DNA of 64,000 nt from JALOOB01 sp040766655 (GCA_040766655.1 JAXGQB010000006.1:541519-605518), one strand, 5' to 3'. Positions 43,303 to 52,740 are shown, numbered from the stretch's first letter. The notes: generated from the letters alone by a model not told the origin. Translations and numbers: made by a program.

Positions 43303-44388
43303 TTACTGATTGCGTCCGGCGCGGCGAAGGAACGCAGGGATGTCCAAATCGTCGCGGTCGTAGGTCCGGCGCGGGAACTCGACGACGCGGCTATCCTCGC
43401 CTTGCGTCACTTTCTGGTCCTTGATGGCGTCGAAGCCGGTCGCGATTACGGTGATGCGGATGCCATCCTTCATGTTCGGGTCGATGACCGCACCGAAGAT
43501 GATGTTGGCGTCTGGGTCCGCCGTGCGCTGGATGATCTCCGCGGCTGCGTTGACCTCGTGCAGCGCCAGATCGTTGCCGCCTGTGACGTTGAACAGGATG
43601 CCCTGGGCGCCCTCGATGCTCACGTCGAGCAGCGCACTGTGGATGGCCTGCTCGGCCGCGTCCTGTGCGCGGTTGTCGCCGCTCGCCTGCCCGATCGACA
43701 TGAGCGCCGAGCCACCCTCGTTCATGACTGCCCGCACATCTGCGAAGTCGAGGTTAATGAGGCCCGGAATCGTGATCAACTCGGAGATGCCCTGGATGCC
43801 CTGGCGCAGAACATCGTCCGCCGTGATGAACGCCTGCTGCACCGTGGCCTTCTTGTCCACCACCTGGAGCAGCCTGTCGTTGGGAATCACGATCAGGGTA
43901 TCGACGCTTTCCCGCAGACGTTTGATGCCCTCCTCCGCGATTCGCTTGCGACGAGCGCCTTCGAACGTGAAGGGTTTGGTCACGACCCCGATGGTCAATG
44001 CCCCCGATTCCTTGGCCAGCCTGGCTATGACCGGCGCGGCGCCCGTTCCGGTGCCGCCGCCCATGCCACAGGTCACGAACACCATGTCCGTGTCCTTCAG
44101 GAGGCCTTTGACGTCTTCGGCGGATTCCATCGCAGCCTTTTCGCCGATCTCCGGCTGGCCACCGGCGCCCAGGCCCTTCGTCAGCTTGTCCCCGATGCGC
44201 ACGCGCTGCGGCGCATTGGCCAGCATCAGCGCCTGTGCGTCGGTGTTGATGGCGACGAACTCAACGCCGTGGATGCCCTGTTCGATCATGCGGTTCACAG
44301 CGTTCGATCCACCACCACCGACGCCCAGCACCTTGATCTGCGCGGGGTTCTCGAGGAACGGTGGCTGTTGTTGCCCCTTGATAGTCAT
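43303..44388 (-). CDS. ftsZ: Cell division GTPase FtsZ
   Basis: FtsZ forms the cytokinetic ring. The 361-residue product contains IKVLGVGGGGSNAVNRMI (about 18-35), NTDAQAL (about 48-54), the tubulin signature GGGTGTGAAPVIA (about 109-121), the catalytic-loop NLDFADVRAVM (about 210) and GGNDLALHEVN. The C-terminal linker is very short and ends in the FtsA-binding peptide DDLDIPAFLRR. The ATG follows AGAAGGAG. It is the last gene of the dcw cluster, 67 bp after ftsA, with an 18-bp hairpin downstream. Confidence 0.98.
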   Translation of the reverse strand: MTIKGQQQPPFLENPAQIKVLGVGGGGSNAVNRMIEQGIHGVEFVAINTDAQALMLANAPQRVRIGDKLTKGLGAGGQPEIGEKAAMESAEDVKGLLKDTDMVFVTCGMGGGTGTGAAPVIARLAKESGALTIGVVTKPFTFEGARRKRIAEEGIKRLRESVDTLIVIPNDRLLQVVDKKATVQQAFITADDVLRQGIQGISELITIPGLINLDFADVRAVMNEGGSALMSIGQASGDNRAQDAAEQAIHSALLDVSIEGAQGILFNVTGGNDLALHEVNAAAEIIQRTADPDANIIFGAVIDPNMKDGIRITVIATGFDAIKDQKVTQGEDSRVVEFPRRTYDRDDLDIPAFLRRAGRNQ

Positions 44389-44455
44389 GACACACTCCTT
44401 CTATCCGTGTTCTGGCTTCGCCCGTCGCTGGTCTCCACGTTGCCAGGCAATAGAG

Positions 44456-45709
44456 CTATATTGTAACCGGCAAAAAGCCTTTCAGGTAATCGAGAATTCG
44501 CTTGCTGGCGCCAGATTTCGCCGGCTCCAGGTTTCGGGGTCGCGTGCCCCGTCTTAGTCCCCAAAGCAGCAGGCCGACCGCGGCGGAGTACTCCGGGCTG
44601 CTCAGGTCGAAGGTCGAGTTGACCGCACCCTGTGGCCGCCCCACCCGAACGGGCCACTGCATGCGGGCTGCGCCCAGGTCGCCGAGGCCGGGAAGCTGCG
44701 CCACGCCGCCTGTCAGTACGACGCCGGCCGGGGTCAGGCCGTCATACCCGCTGCGCTTCACCTCCGAGAGAATCAGGTCCGTGAGTTCCTCGGCGCGCGC
44801 GTTGATGATCTCGGAGAGCACCCGCCGGCGAACCACCTGCTGGCCCTCCTGTCCGAATGCGCCCGCCCGCACCTCCGCATCGACCGGCACACGTTCGGGC
44901 AAGGCATGGCCGAACTGGCGGATCAGCGCCTCTGCGCTCTCCCGCGACATCCGCAGGACGGAAGAGACGTCGTGAACCAGGTATTCCCCGCCGATCTCGA
45001 TGCTGTGCGTCTGCCACGGCGACTTGTCCAGGAAGATGGCCATGTCGGTCGTGCCTGCGCCGATATCGACCAGGACGACCCCTGCGCGCAGCTCGTCCGG
45101 CGTCAGCACCGCTTCTGCGGAGGCAAACGGCTCGAGGACGAGATCGTTGATCCGCACGCCGTTATCGAGCACGCAGTTGGTCAGGTTCAGGATGTTCGAT
45201 GCCGCGCCGGTGACGACGGTCGCCTCGACCTCCAGCCGGTAGCCGGTCGAGCCAACGGGATTATCCACGCCTTCTTTGTCATCGAGCCGGTAGCGCCGCG
45301 CGACGACGTTGATGACCTCCCGATTGTGGGGCAGGGCAATTCCGCCGGCCTGGTCGAGCGTCCTCTGGCAATCCTCCGGGATGACCCGCCTGCCGTTCTT
45401 GCCGAGGTCGACGACGCCCTTGCTGCCGATGGCGCTGATGTGTGCGCCGGCGATGCTGACATAGGCGGATTCCATGGTCAGGCCGGCCGTCTGCTCGGCC
45501 TCGTCGATGGCCTTGGCGATGCAGGCTGTCACATCGGCCGTGTTGATCACGACGCCTTTGCGCAGCCCCTCGGCCGGGACGCGGCCCGCGCCGACCACTT
45601 TCAGCTGACCTTTTTCGTCAACCTGGCCAATCAGAGCGCACACCTTGGATGTGCCCACATCCAGTGCGCAGAAGGTCTCATTTGAATGACTCGCCGCGGC
45701 GCCTGTCAC
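44456..45709 (-). CDS. ftsA: Cell division protein FtsA
   Basis: FtsA is an actin-like ATPase that ties FtsZ to the membrane. The 417-residue product has the opening FCALDVGTSKVCALIG (about 13-28), the 1C-domain region (about 85-165), the phosphate-2 motif LVDIGAGTTDMAIF (about 213-226) and the adenosine motif VVLTGGVAQLPGL (about 332-344). The C-terminus, SKRILDYLKGFLPVTI, is a short amphipathic helix suited to membrane binding. The start is GTG at 45709 after GGGGGAGAT. It lies between ftsQ and ftsZ. Confidence 0.97.
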   Translation of the reverse strand: MTGAAASHSNETFCALDVGTSKVCALIGQVDEKGQLKVVGAGRVPAEGLRKGVVINTADVTACIAKAIDEAEQTAGLTMESAYVSIAGAHISAIGSKGVVDLGKNGRRVIPEDCQRTLDQAGGIALPHNREVINVVARRYRLDDKEGVDNPVGSTGYRLEVEATVVTGAASNILNLTNCVLDNGVRINDLVLEPFASAEAVLTPDELRAGVVLVDIGAGTTDMAIFLDKSPWQTHSIEIGGEYLVHDVSSVLRMSRESAEALIRQFGHALPERVPVDAEVRAGAFGQEGQQVVRRRVLSEIINARAEELTDLILSEVKRSGYDGLTPAGVVLTGGVAQLPGLGDLGAARMQWPVRVGRPQGAVNSTFDLSSPEYSAAVGLLLWGLRRGTRPRNLEPAKSGASKRILDYLKGFLPVTI

Positions 45710-45773
45710 AATGCCATCTCCCCCATGTGATCCGGGCCTCCAACGAGCCCGGCCACGCTTCTCACGACGCTTC

Positions 45774-46667
45774 TCACCACCACAGGGCCTTGCGCCCGCT
45801 ATGCCGCACGTCGATGACCTTCGGTTGGCTGCCTTGTTTCACGACCTCGCTGGCCGCTGCATCGATCAGTCCAAGTTTCTCGGCGACGGGCCCACCCTCG
45901 CCCAGCCAGACGTCCCAACCGTCAGATGACCGGTAGTATAACCCCTCTGACCCACCGTAGTAGAATTCTGCGATCGATGGCCGCAGCGCGTGAAGCTGAG
46001 CGACGTTCTCCAGGATCAGCGAACGCAGCGCCAGGTCCCGGGTCAGGCGGTTGTTGGATTGGTCTACGATGCGAATCGGCGGCTGCGCGCCGGATTGCGG
46101 CACCTCGGCCCCATCTTCTGCCAGCCACAGGGTGGTCGTGACCGTCTCCAGGGCGACCAGCGGGGCGTTCTCCACGACATCGATGATGATCTGATTCGGG
46201 AGCCTCAGGTGGACCTCGGCGTCCAGGATGCCTGCCAGGTCTTTGACGTTTCCTGCGACTTCATCGCCTCGGATCAGGATGATGTTCCGCCCATCGATCT
46301 GGCTCTGCTTGTAGATTTCCCCGGGTGCAATGCGCACCGCGCCACCGATGTGCGTGGTGGAGCCCGAGATCATCAACATAGGCCAGTGCAGGAGGCCGTA
46401 GAGCCCGCCGGCAACCGCCGCGGCCATCAGCAGCAACGCACCGATCCGGAGCCACCCGAAGACCGTCTCGCGCGCGGGCAAGGCCAGGACGCCCGGCACG
46501 CCGTCACGTCGGGCTTTGCCACCCGATTGCTGCGCCGCGAACGTCCTGCGCCGCGCCTGCTTACGCGGGCGAGGGGGCGCCTTGCGCCACGCAGGCTGTG
46601 TCGACGCGCCGTCGTCTTTCTGGCTCGAGTGTGCTTTCGTCTTGGGCAGCCTGGCCATCGTCTTCAT
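45774..46667 (-). CDS. ftsQ: Cell division protein FtsQ/DivIB
   Basis: FtsQ links FtsL and FtsB-type proteins to the septal synthase. The 297-residue product has a basic cytosolic tail (about 1-65), one membrane helix (about 72-94), then a POTRA-like domain (SGSTTHIGGAVRIAPGEIYKQ region, about 100-165) and a beta domain with IVDQSNNRL and LYYRSSDGWDVWLGEGG. The sequence is divergent, as usual for FtsQ; the position between ddl and ftsA supports the call. The ATG lies one base from the ddl stop. Confidence 0.85.
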   Translation of the reverse strand: MKTMARLPKTKAHSSQKDDGASTQPAWRKAPPRPRKQARRRTFAAQQSGGKARRDGVPGVLALPARETVFGWLRIGALLLMAAAVAGGLYGLLHWPMLMISGSTTHIGGAVRIAPGEIYKQSQIDGRNIILIRGDEVAGNVKDLAGILDAEVHLRLPNQIIIDVVENAPLVALETVTTTLWLAEDGAEVPQSGAQPPIRIVDQSNNRLTRDLALRSLILENVAQLHALRPSIAEFYYGGSEGLYYRSSDGWDVWLGEGGPVAEKLGLIDAAASEVVKQGSQPKVIDVRHSGRKALWW

Positions 46668-46668
46668 C

Positions 46669-47796
46669 CTACGCGGTCAACGTCCCGCCGTCGAAAGTCG
46701 TGGCAGAACGCGTCTTCTCATGATGGCGCTCGAGCGCCAGATCGAGCAGGCGCTGCACCAACTCATCATACGCAAGCCCGGACGCCTCCCACAGCTTCGG
46801 GTACATGCTGATCGTGGTGAAGCCCGGCATCGTGTTCAGCTCGTTGATGTAGAGTTCTCCTGTCTCGCCGGACAGGAGGAAATCCACGCGTGCCAGCCCC
46901 GCGCCATCGATCGCCATGAAGGCGGCGACGGCCAGCTCCCTGACCCGGGCGCTCAGTGCTGGTGACAGCGGCGCAGGGATCAACAATTGCGAACGGCCGT
47001 CGATGTACTTGGCAGCGTAGTCGTAAAAGTCATTCGAAGGAACGACCTCGCCCACCACGGATGCTTCGGGCGTCTCGTTGCCCAGGACGGCGCACTCGAT
47101 CTCGCGCGGGCTGGGGACGGCCAGCTCCACCAGGAGCCGGCGATCGTACCTGGCCGCCTCATTCAACGCAGCAATCAGTCCCGCGCGATCGGCCGCCTTG
47201 CTCACCCCGATGCTCGAGCCCAGGTTGGCCGGCTTGACGAAGACGGGGTAGGGCAGGGACGATTCGATCCGATCGATGGTCTGGCTGGGCGCCGCCTCCC
47301 AGCCGCTTCGCAACACGGCCTGGTAGGGCGTAACCGGCAGACCGTGCGCGGACAGGACTTCTTTGCACGCGATCTTGTCCATCGCAAGGCTGCTGGCGAG
47401 CACCCCGCAGCCCACGTAGGGCACGCCCGCCAGCTCCAGCAGTCCCTGGATCGTGCCGTCTTCTCCGTATGGACCATGAAGCACGGGGAAGACGATATCC
47501 GCTGACGGGAACTCATGGCCCGTGGCGCCCGGAACGAGTTCGCGCCGGCCCGATGCGGGCTCAGTCACGTCAGGGTAGTCTTCAGGGCTGCGGGCCTCCC
47601 CGGCATGATCGGACAACTGCGCGTGGGGATCGCCGGATGTCAGCCAGCGTCCCTCGCGCGTGATGCCGATCGGGACAACAGCCGTTCCTTTGCCCCTGAG
47701 CACGCTCATGACAGATCGCGCGGAGACCAGCGAGACGTCATGCTCGCCTGAGCGGCCACCGAATACCACTGCGATCCGTTGCATCTTGTCTTTCAT
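46669..47796 (-). CDS. ddl: D-alanine--D-alanine ligase
   Basis: Ddl is an ATP-grasp enzyme that makes the D-Ala-D-Ala dipeptide for peptidoglycan. The 375-residue product has RIAVVFGGRSGEHDVSLVSA (about 6-25), the FPVLHGPYGEDGTIQG motif (about 91), VKPANLGSSIGVSKA, EIECAVLGN, the omega-loop YAAKY with the Lys-Tyr pair associated with D-Ala-D-Ala rather than D-Ala-D-Lac, and ELNTMPGFTTISMYPKLW at the metal site. The start is the ATG at 47796, after AGGTCTCAG. It lies 34 bp after murB. Confidence 0.96.
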   Translation of the reverse strand: MKDKMQRIAVVFGGRSGEHDVSLVSARSVMSVLRGKGTAVVPIGITREGRWLTSGDPHAQLSDHAGEARSPEDYPDVTEPASGRRELVPGATGHEFPSADIVFPVLHGPYGEDGTIQGLLELAGVPYVGCGVLASSLAMDKIACKEVLSAHGLPVTPYQAVLRSGWEAAPSQTIDRIESSLPYPVFVKPANLGSSIGVSKAADRAGLIAALNEAARYDRRLLVELAVPSPREIECAVLGNETPEASVVGEVVPSNDFYDYAAKYIDGRSQLLIPAPLSPALSARVRELAVAAFMAIDGAGLARVDFLLSGETGELYINELNTMPGFTTISMYPKLWEASGLAYDELVQRLLDLALERHHEKTRSATTFDGGTLTA

Positions 47797-47830
47797 CTGA
47801 GACCTGAACCAGCAGTCCACAAGCCGGCCA

Positions 47831-48808
47831 TTACAGCGACAATAACGGCGGCGCTGTCCATTCACCCACGAACAAGATTTCCGGCATGAGCCGGATGCCT
47901 GTGGCTTCGAACACCTTCCCGCGGATCAGGTTGATCAACGCCGTCACATCAGCGGCGCTTGCTTCCCCTGCATTGACGATGAAATTGGCGTGTCGCGGGG
48001 ACACCTGTGCGCCGCCGATGCGGCGCCCCTTGAGCCCCAGCGATTCGATCAGCCGACCCGCGTAATCTCCGGCAGGGTTTCGGAAGATGCTCCCGGCACT
48101 TGGCTCCACGGGCTGCGTCGCACGGCGTCGCGCCAGGTAACCATCGGCTCGTTCGGCCAGCGGTCCGGAATCTTCCTGCTTCAGCAGGAAGCCGGCCGCC
48201 AGCACGATCGGCCCTGCCCCATGGACTGCTTCGAGCAGTTGCTCCTTCAGCACGCTGCCGCGATACGTGTAGTGCAGATCATCCTGCAGCAGCACCCGCC
48301 GTGCGCCACCGGGCTCACGCACCAGCACCCAGGCAAGGTTGGCCGCCGTGTCGCTGCCGTGAGCCCCTGCATTGCCGATGACGGCTCCGGCCACTGTGCC
48401 GGGCACGCTGACCGCCCACTCCAGGCCTCCCAGGCCATTGCGAATGCACCAACGCGCGAAGCCGGCCAACGGCACGCCGGATTCTGCGATGACGTCGCTG
48501 TCGGGCAGCATCCCCTCCGGCCACTGATCCCGGTAGTTCCCTGCCCGACCGTGCCAGCGGGCTTGATTGGCGACCACCAGGCCCCGAATGCCCCTGTCGC
48601 TGACCAGAAGGTTGCTGCCGCCGCCGAGAACGGTGAGCGGCACCCCATGCTCTGCCGCAAGATCGGCCAGCAACTCGAGCCGTTCGACCGTTGTCGCAGC
48701 GGCATACCAATCGGCAGGACCACCGATGCGAAAGGTGGTGTGCCTGGCGAGTGGCTCGCCCCGCACCAGCTCGAACTCCAGGCGGCGAGCCGCTGATTCG
48801 AAGTCCAT
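47831..48808 (-). CDS. murB: UDP-N-acetylenolpyruvoylglucosamine reductase
   Basis: MurB is the FAD enzyme that makes UDP-MurNAc with NADPH. The 325-residue product has TTFRIGGPADWYA (about 21-33), the FAD-binding LTVLGGGSNLLVSDRGIRG (about 55-73), GLEWAVSVPGTVAGAVIGN (about 126) and the catalytic-serine region AGSIFRNPAGDYAGRLIE (about 237). RHANFIVN and the C-terminal Glu region (TGIRLMPEILFVG) complete the family pattern. The ATG at 48808 lies 10 bp after the murC stop. Confidence 0.96.
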   Translation of the reverse strand: MDFESAARRLEFELVRGEPLARHTTFRIGGPADWYAAATTVERLELLADLAAEHGVPLTVLGGGSNLLVSDRGIRGLVVANQARWHGRAGNYRDQWPEGMLPDSDVIAESGVPLAGFARWCIRNGLGGLEWAVSVPGTVAGAVIGNAGAHGSDTAANLAWVLVREPGGARRVLLQDDLHYTYRGSVLKEQLLEAVHGAGPIVLAAGFLLKQEDSGPLAERADGYLARRRATQPVEPSAGSIFRNPAGDYAGRLIESLGLKGRRIGGAQVSPRHANFIVNAGEASAADVTALINLIRGKVFEATGIRLMPEILFVGEWTAPPLLSL

Positions 48809-48818
48809 GTCCGCCCGC

Positions 48819-50326
48819 CTACACCGATCCGTCTCGTCCGCGCAGCCCGGCCAGGAGCAGCGTGCCGACCGCGTTGCCATCGCCCGCGCTCATCGTGATC
48901 ACGACGTCATCCGGCTCGACCGCCTGCAGCAGGTGTGCAGCGGCTGCCTCGATGTCGCCCACGTACATCGCGCCCTCATGGTGGATCTTGTCCAGCAACA
49001 CGGTGCTGTGCATGCCCATATCGATCTTCTCGCGCGCCGCGTAGATGTCCAGCAACAGCACGCGGTCCGCATCATCGAAGCTGTGCGTGAAGTCCTGCAG
49101 CAGTGCCCGCGTGCGACTGAAGGTGTGGGGCTGAAATACGACCCATATCCGCCGGGTCGGATAACGCATGCGGGCAGCGGACAAGGTCGCGGCGATCTCG
49201 GTGGGATGGTGTGCGTAGTCGTCGATGACGATCACGCCGCCAGCCTCACCGATGTATTCAAACCGCCGGCCTGCGCCTCGAAAGTCCCTGAGCATCTTGG
49301 CCGCCAAGTGCGGCGCGATGTGGTGCCAGTTCGCCACGGCCATGGCGGCCAGCGCGTTACGGACGTTGTGGCGCCCGGGCACGGGCAGCGACAGGTCCGC
49401 CACATGTTCCCCATCGTGCCAGATCGATGCATCGAATCCCCCAACCGCGTTGGGCGTGAGATCACGGGCTTGCCAGCGGGCATCTTCGGCCAGGCCGTAT
49501 GTCTCGACCTGGACTCCGGGACCGGCCGCGCCGCGCAGATCGAGGGCGCCCGGATCGTCCGCACACGCCACCAGGAGCCCGCCGGCCGGGATGTAGCCGA
49601 CGAATTGCTGGAACGCTTCGGTGAACGCCGCCGGGGTGGGATAGCAGTCTACATGATCCCACTCCACGTTGGTGACGACGCCGATCTCCAGCTCCAGCCC
49701 CAGGAACATGCCGTCGTACTCATCCGCCTCGACCACGAATGGGCCCTTGCCGCGCGCGCGGAGATGTTGGCGAACGCGGCCATTCCCTCCGCAGGACCCA
49801 GCGACAGCCGCCCGCCCACGATGATGCTCGGATCGAGGCCGGCGCGCAGCAGGATGACGGCGATCATGCTCGTCGTGGTGGTCTTGCCGTGGGTGCCCGC
49901 GACGCCGATGCCGTGCTGGCCGCGCATCAGCGGGCCCAGCAGCTGCGAACGCTTCACGACCGGTATGCCGGCAGCGTTCGCAGCCACGATCTCCGGGTTG
50001 TTTTCAGGCACTGCGGACGAGATGAGCACAAGGTCGGCGCCGGCCACGTTAGCGGCGCGATGCCCGCGATAGACTTGCACGCCCCGGTCCGCGAGCGCGG
50101 CGGTCACCTCGTTCGGCCGCTGATCTGATCCGCTGACGACGTACCCGCGGTCGAGCAGGAGTCCCGCGATGGCAGACAGCCCCGCGCCGCCGATCCCAAC
50201 CAGGTGGATGTGCACGCGCTCGTGCGAGGGCATGTCCGGCGAGAGAAGCTGCATCCAGGCCGGCTCCGCCCCTGGCGGCATCCCGTGGGGCTTAAGATCG
50301 ATCACGTTGTCCGGTCCATCACTCAT
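48819..50326 (-). CDS. murC: UDP-N-acetylmuramate--L-alanine ligase, frameshifted in this sequence
   Basis: MurC adds L-Ala to UDP-MurNAc. The N-terminal part, from the ATG at 50326, contains VHIHLVGIGGAGLSAIAGLLL, ISSAVPENNPE and the P-loop GVAGTHGKTTTT. The frame is lost at a CG tract (49751-49760), and the rest lies in another frame from about 49740 to 48819: VVEADEYDGMFLGLE, NVEWDHVDCY, LPVPGRHNVRNALAAMAVA, VIDDYAHHPTEI and VFQPHTFSRT. Removing one CG unit joins them as SARGKGPFVVEADEY, giving about 501 residues, close to the family norm. The cause may be a sequencing or assembly error, or real variation by slippage. The ATG overlaps the stop of the upstream membrane-protein gene by 4 bp. 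Confidence 0.92.
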
Positions 50327-50835
50327 TTCCAGACCCTGGCAATCAGCAAGATGACAGCGAGGCCGATGAAGTACGGCCAGCTGAAGACGGCAGGCGGAAG
50401 GAGTTGCACGATAGCATTGTAGAACGCCGAAAACGGCGCGCTCACCGGCAGCCCTGGCCATCCGACCTGGTGCAAATAATACCATATACTTCCTGCCAGG
50501 AGATAACCGTTCAGCAGGCCAGTGCCGATGTCAAAGAAGGCCCGCCCGCCTCTCCCCGGAAACTGGAGCGTCTGCCCCTGGTATGAGATGAAGGCGATGA
50601 CGACCAGGACGATGACGAAAGCCCAGGCTCGCACCGGTCCGGCCGCGGATTGCCCCGTCAGGAGGGTCAGCGCCCTGTCCAGCACGCCCTGGTAGCGCTC
50701 GTTCAGAAACTCGAGCACGAAGAGGGCGATCAGGAGCATCGTGGTGACGCCGAGCTCCCGAGGGTAGCCCCGCACAACGCCCACGATCATCGATACGAGC
50801 AGCAGTACCAGGAACGTAATCTCGATAGGTCCCAC
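50323..50835 (-). CDS. CvpA-like small membrane protein inside the dcw cluster (170 aa)
   Basis: The product has about five hydrophobic segments (roughly 6-23, 32-47, 73-91, 103-124, 150-168). The first pair is joined by VGVVRGYPRELG, the G-x-x-R-G-x-x-x-E-L pattern of CvpA/colicin-V-production proteins. The start is the GTG at 50835, after AAGGGA and 5 bp beyond the previous stop; a longer frame from 50922 lies inside the neighbour. The stop overlaps the murC ATG (ATGA). Its position between murG and murC suggests a role in wall synthesis or division, but no function is known. Confidence 0.7.
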   Translation of the reverse strand: MGPIEITFLVLLLVSMIVGVVRGYPRELGVTTMLLIALFVLEFLNERYQGVLDRALTLLTGQSAAGPVRAWAFVIVLVVIAFISYQGQTLQFPGRGGRAFFDIGTGLLNGYLLAGSIWYYLHQVGWPGLPVSAPFSAFYNAIVQLLPPAVFSWPYFIGLAVILLIARVWK

Positions 50836-50839
50836 AGCG

Positions 50840-51508
50840 TCATCCCTTCTTGGCGCCACGGCTGCCTGAGCGGGAGGCGAGCAGCAGGAAGATGGCGATG
50901 ATGATGCCCAAGAACGTGGCAATCAAACCACGGTCGGCCAGGCTGAGCAGGAAACTCAGGACACGCGCGGACAGCGACGGGCCACCGGGCCCTGGCTGAA
51001 CGGCAAAGGGCGCCGCGGCGACGGGCGGCAGGAAGCCGAACGGCAGCGGGACCAGGGCACTCAACTCCGGCGTCACGGCCCTGATGATCATCCCGGTGAC
51101 GATGTAGCCCGCTGCGAGGCCGAGGAACAGGCCGAGCACCGATCGCTTCCCCTTGAAATACGGGATGCCACTCAGGAGCAATGCAACGAGGACCACGATG
51201 ACGAAGAGCAGCCCGAGCACCAGGGGCTCGTTTGCGCCTTCAACGAGCGCGGGCGCGTCCCTCAGCGACTGCAGGGCCTCTTCGGCGCCACCTTCGCCCG
51301 TGAGGGCGCCCATTCCCCCCGAGAGCAGGAAGCGGAAACCCTTGCCGAACGCATTGATGTAACGGATGATGACATCGCCGAGCCGTCCGGTGATGGCAAC
51401 GGCCAGCATGGTCAAAATCAGGACGAAGAGGGCCGCACGCCAGCCGCGCAGGTATCCGACCACCCCGAAGATGGCCATGAATGCAGCCAAGACGATCAAC
51501 CAGGTCAT
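50840..51508 (-). CDS. CvpA-like membrane protein inside the dcw cluster (222 aa)
   Basis: The product opens MTWLIVLAAFMAIFGVVGYL followed by RGWRAAL, again the CvpA-like G-x-x-R-G pattern. It has further helices at about 25-42, 98-115 and 122-142, and a final one near 195-212, followed by a basic tail (SRSGSRGAKKG). A Pro/Gly-rich loop (about 150-175) probably lies outside the membrane. The ATG overlaps the murG stop by 4 bp, and the next membrane-protein gene starts 5 bp after its stop. The two membrane proteins share their opening pattern and may have arisen by duplication. Function unknown. Confidence 0.7.
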   Translation of the reverse strand: MTWLIVLAAFMAIFGVVGYLRGWRAALFVLILTMLAVAITGRLGDVIIRYINAFGKGFRFLLSGGMGALTGEGGAEEALQSLRDAPALVEGANEPLVLGLLFVIVVLVALLLSGIPYFKGKRSVLGLFLGLAAGYIVTGMIIRAVTPELSALVPLPFGFLPPVAAAPFAVQPGPGGPSLSARVLSFLLSLADRGLIATFLGIIIAIFLLLASRSGSRGAKKG

Positions 51509-52740
51509 CTCACACTCACCCCAACCGCTGCGACGCGGAGCAATTCGGTCGCGATGCGCTCCGCAGCATCGGGCCGCGCCAGCGCGGCGGCCGCGGCCGC
51601 CATGGCCTGAAGCCGCTCGGGCTGGTCCAGCAACGACTCGATCGCGGGCCTAAGCCCTGCCTGCAGCTTCTGGTCCGGGATCACGATGGCCGCGCCTCGT
51701 TCCGCGAGATAAGCGGCATTGGCATCCTGATGCTGCCCGGCAAAGGGATACGGCGCCAGTATGGCAGGCAGTCCGGCGGCCGGGAACTCGCCCAGGGTGG
51801 CCGCGCCCGCTCGTGCCACCACCAGGTCTGCCGCGACCAACGCATGCACCATATCATGCAGATAGGGAACTGCGTGATATCGGGTGCGCACCTCGGCAGG
51901 CCAGGCATGGCTTGCCAGGGCCTTCTGCGTCTCGGGCCAGTCTGTCTGCCCTGTAATGTGCACCACCTGGCACCGACTCAGCAAATCCGGCAGGGCCGCC
52001 AACAAGGCCCGGTTGATGCTGCGCGCGCCCCGGCTGCCGCCGAAAACCAGCACCACCGGCAATTCGGCCGTCAGGCCCAGCGTGCGCCATCCCGCATGCT
52101 TGGGCGTCGTGAACAGATCGGCGCGCACCGGGTATCCGGTGACGACGGCCTTAGCGCCGAAGAAGTGGGCCGTTTCCGGGAATGAGACCGCCACCTTCTG
52201 CGCGAGGCGGCTGGTGACCTTGATCGCCTGTCCGGGCGTCAGATCGGGCAGGTAGATCATCAACGGCACGCGCGGCTTCGCGCGGGCTGCAGCCCAGGCC
52301 ACCGGCGCCGCCACATAGCCGCCGGTCATGAATACGGCGTGAGGCCGCCATTCAGCGATCAGCCGGGCACACTGCTGCGCGCCATGGCGCATCCTGGCGA
52401 CGTTGCGCATCGCCACCAGGGGCGAGCGGCCGCGTATCTGCCCGGTTTCGATCGCGACAAACGGGATGCCTTCCCTCTCGGCAAGGATCTGCTCGATGCC
52501 GCCCGCCTCTCCGACGTATCGGAACTCCGCCGAGTCGCTCAGCCGGGGCTCAGCGAGCGGTGTTGGCTCGACGGCGGCTCTTGTCGGTGGCGGGCCGGCG
52601 ATTGGGCCGGCGGACGGACGGATTGCGTCCCGGGGCAGAGCGCCCTGCTGTCGGGCGACCAGTGCCCGGAGTGCGGCGATTACCGCCAGGACGGGATAGA
52701 CGTGGCCGCCAGTCCCCCCACCGGAAAGCAAAATACGCAT
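51505..52740 (-). CDS. murG: UDP-GlcNAc:lipid I N-acetylglucosaminyltransferase (MurG) with N-terminal insertion
   Basis: MurG converts lipid I to lipid II on the cytosolic face of the membrane. The 411-residue product has the family opening LSGGGTGGHVYPVLAVIAAL (about 5-24), FMTGGYVAAPVAWAA, the donor-site FGGSRGARSINRALL and APYPFAGQHQDANA. It is about 40-50 residues longer than usual owing to a Pro/Ala-rich insertion at about 26-66, directly after the glycine loop and before FRYVGEAGGIEQ. That insertion lies in the stretch that also encodes the tail of ftsW in another frame. It overlaps the downstream membrane-protein gene by 4 bp. Confidence 0.95.
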   Translation of the reverse strand: MRILLSGGGTGGHVYPVLAVIAALRALVARQQGALPRDAIRPSAGPIAGPPPTRAAVEPTPLAEPRLSDSAEFRYVGEAGGIEQILAEREGIPFVAIETGQIRGRSPLVAMRNVARMRHGAQQCARLIAEWRPHAVFMTGGYVAAPVAWAAARAKPRVPLMIYLPDLTPGQAIKVTSRLAQKVAVSFPETAHFFGAKAVVTGYPVRADLFTTPKHAGWRTLGLTAELPVVLVFGGSRGARSINRALLAALPDLLSRCQVVHITGQTDWPETQKALASHAWPAEVRTRYHAVPYLHDMVHALVAADLVVARAGAATLGEFPAAGLPAILAPYPFAGQHQDANAAYLAERGAAIVIPDQKLQAGLRPAIESLLDQPERLQAMAAAAAALARPDAAERIATELLRVAAVGVSVR

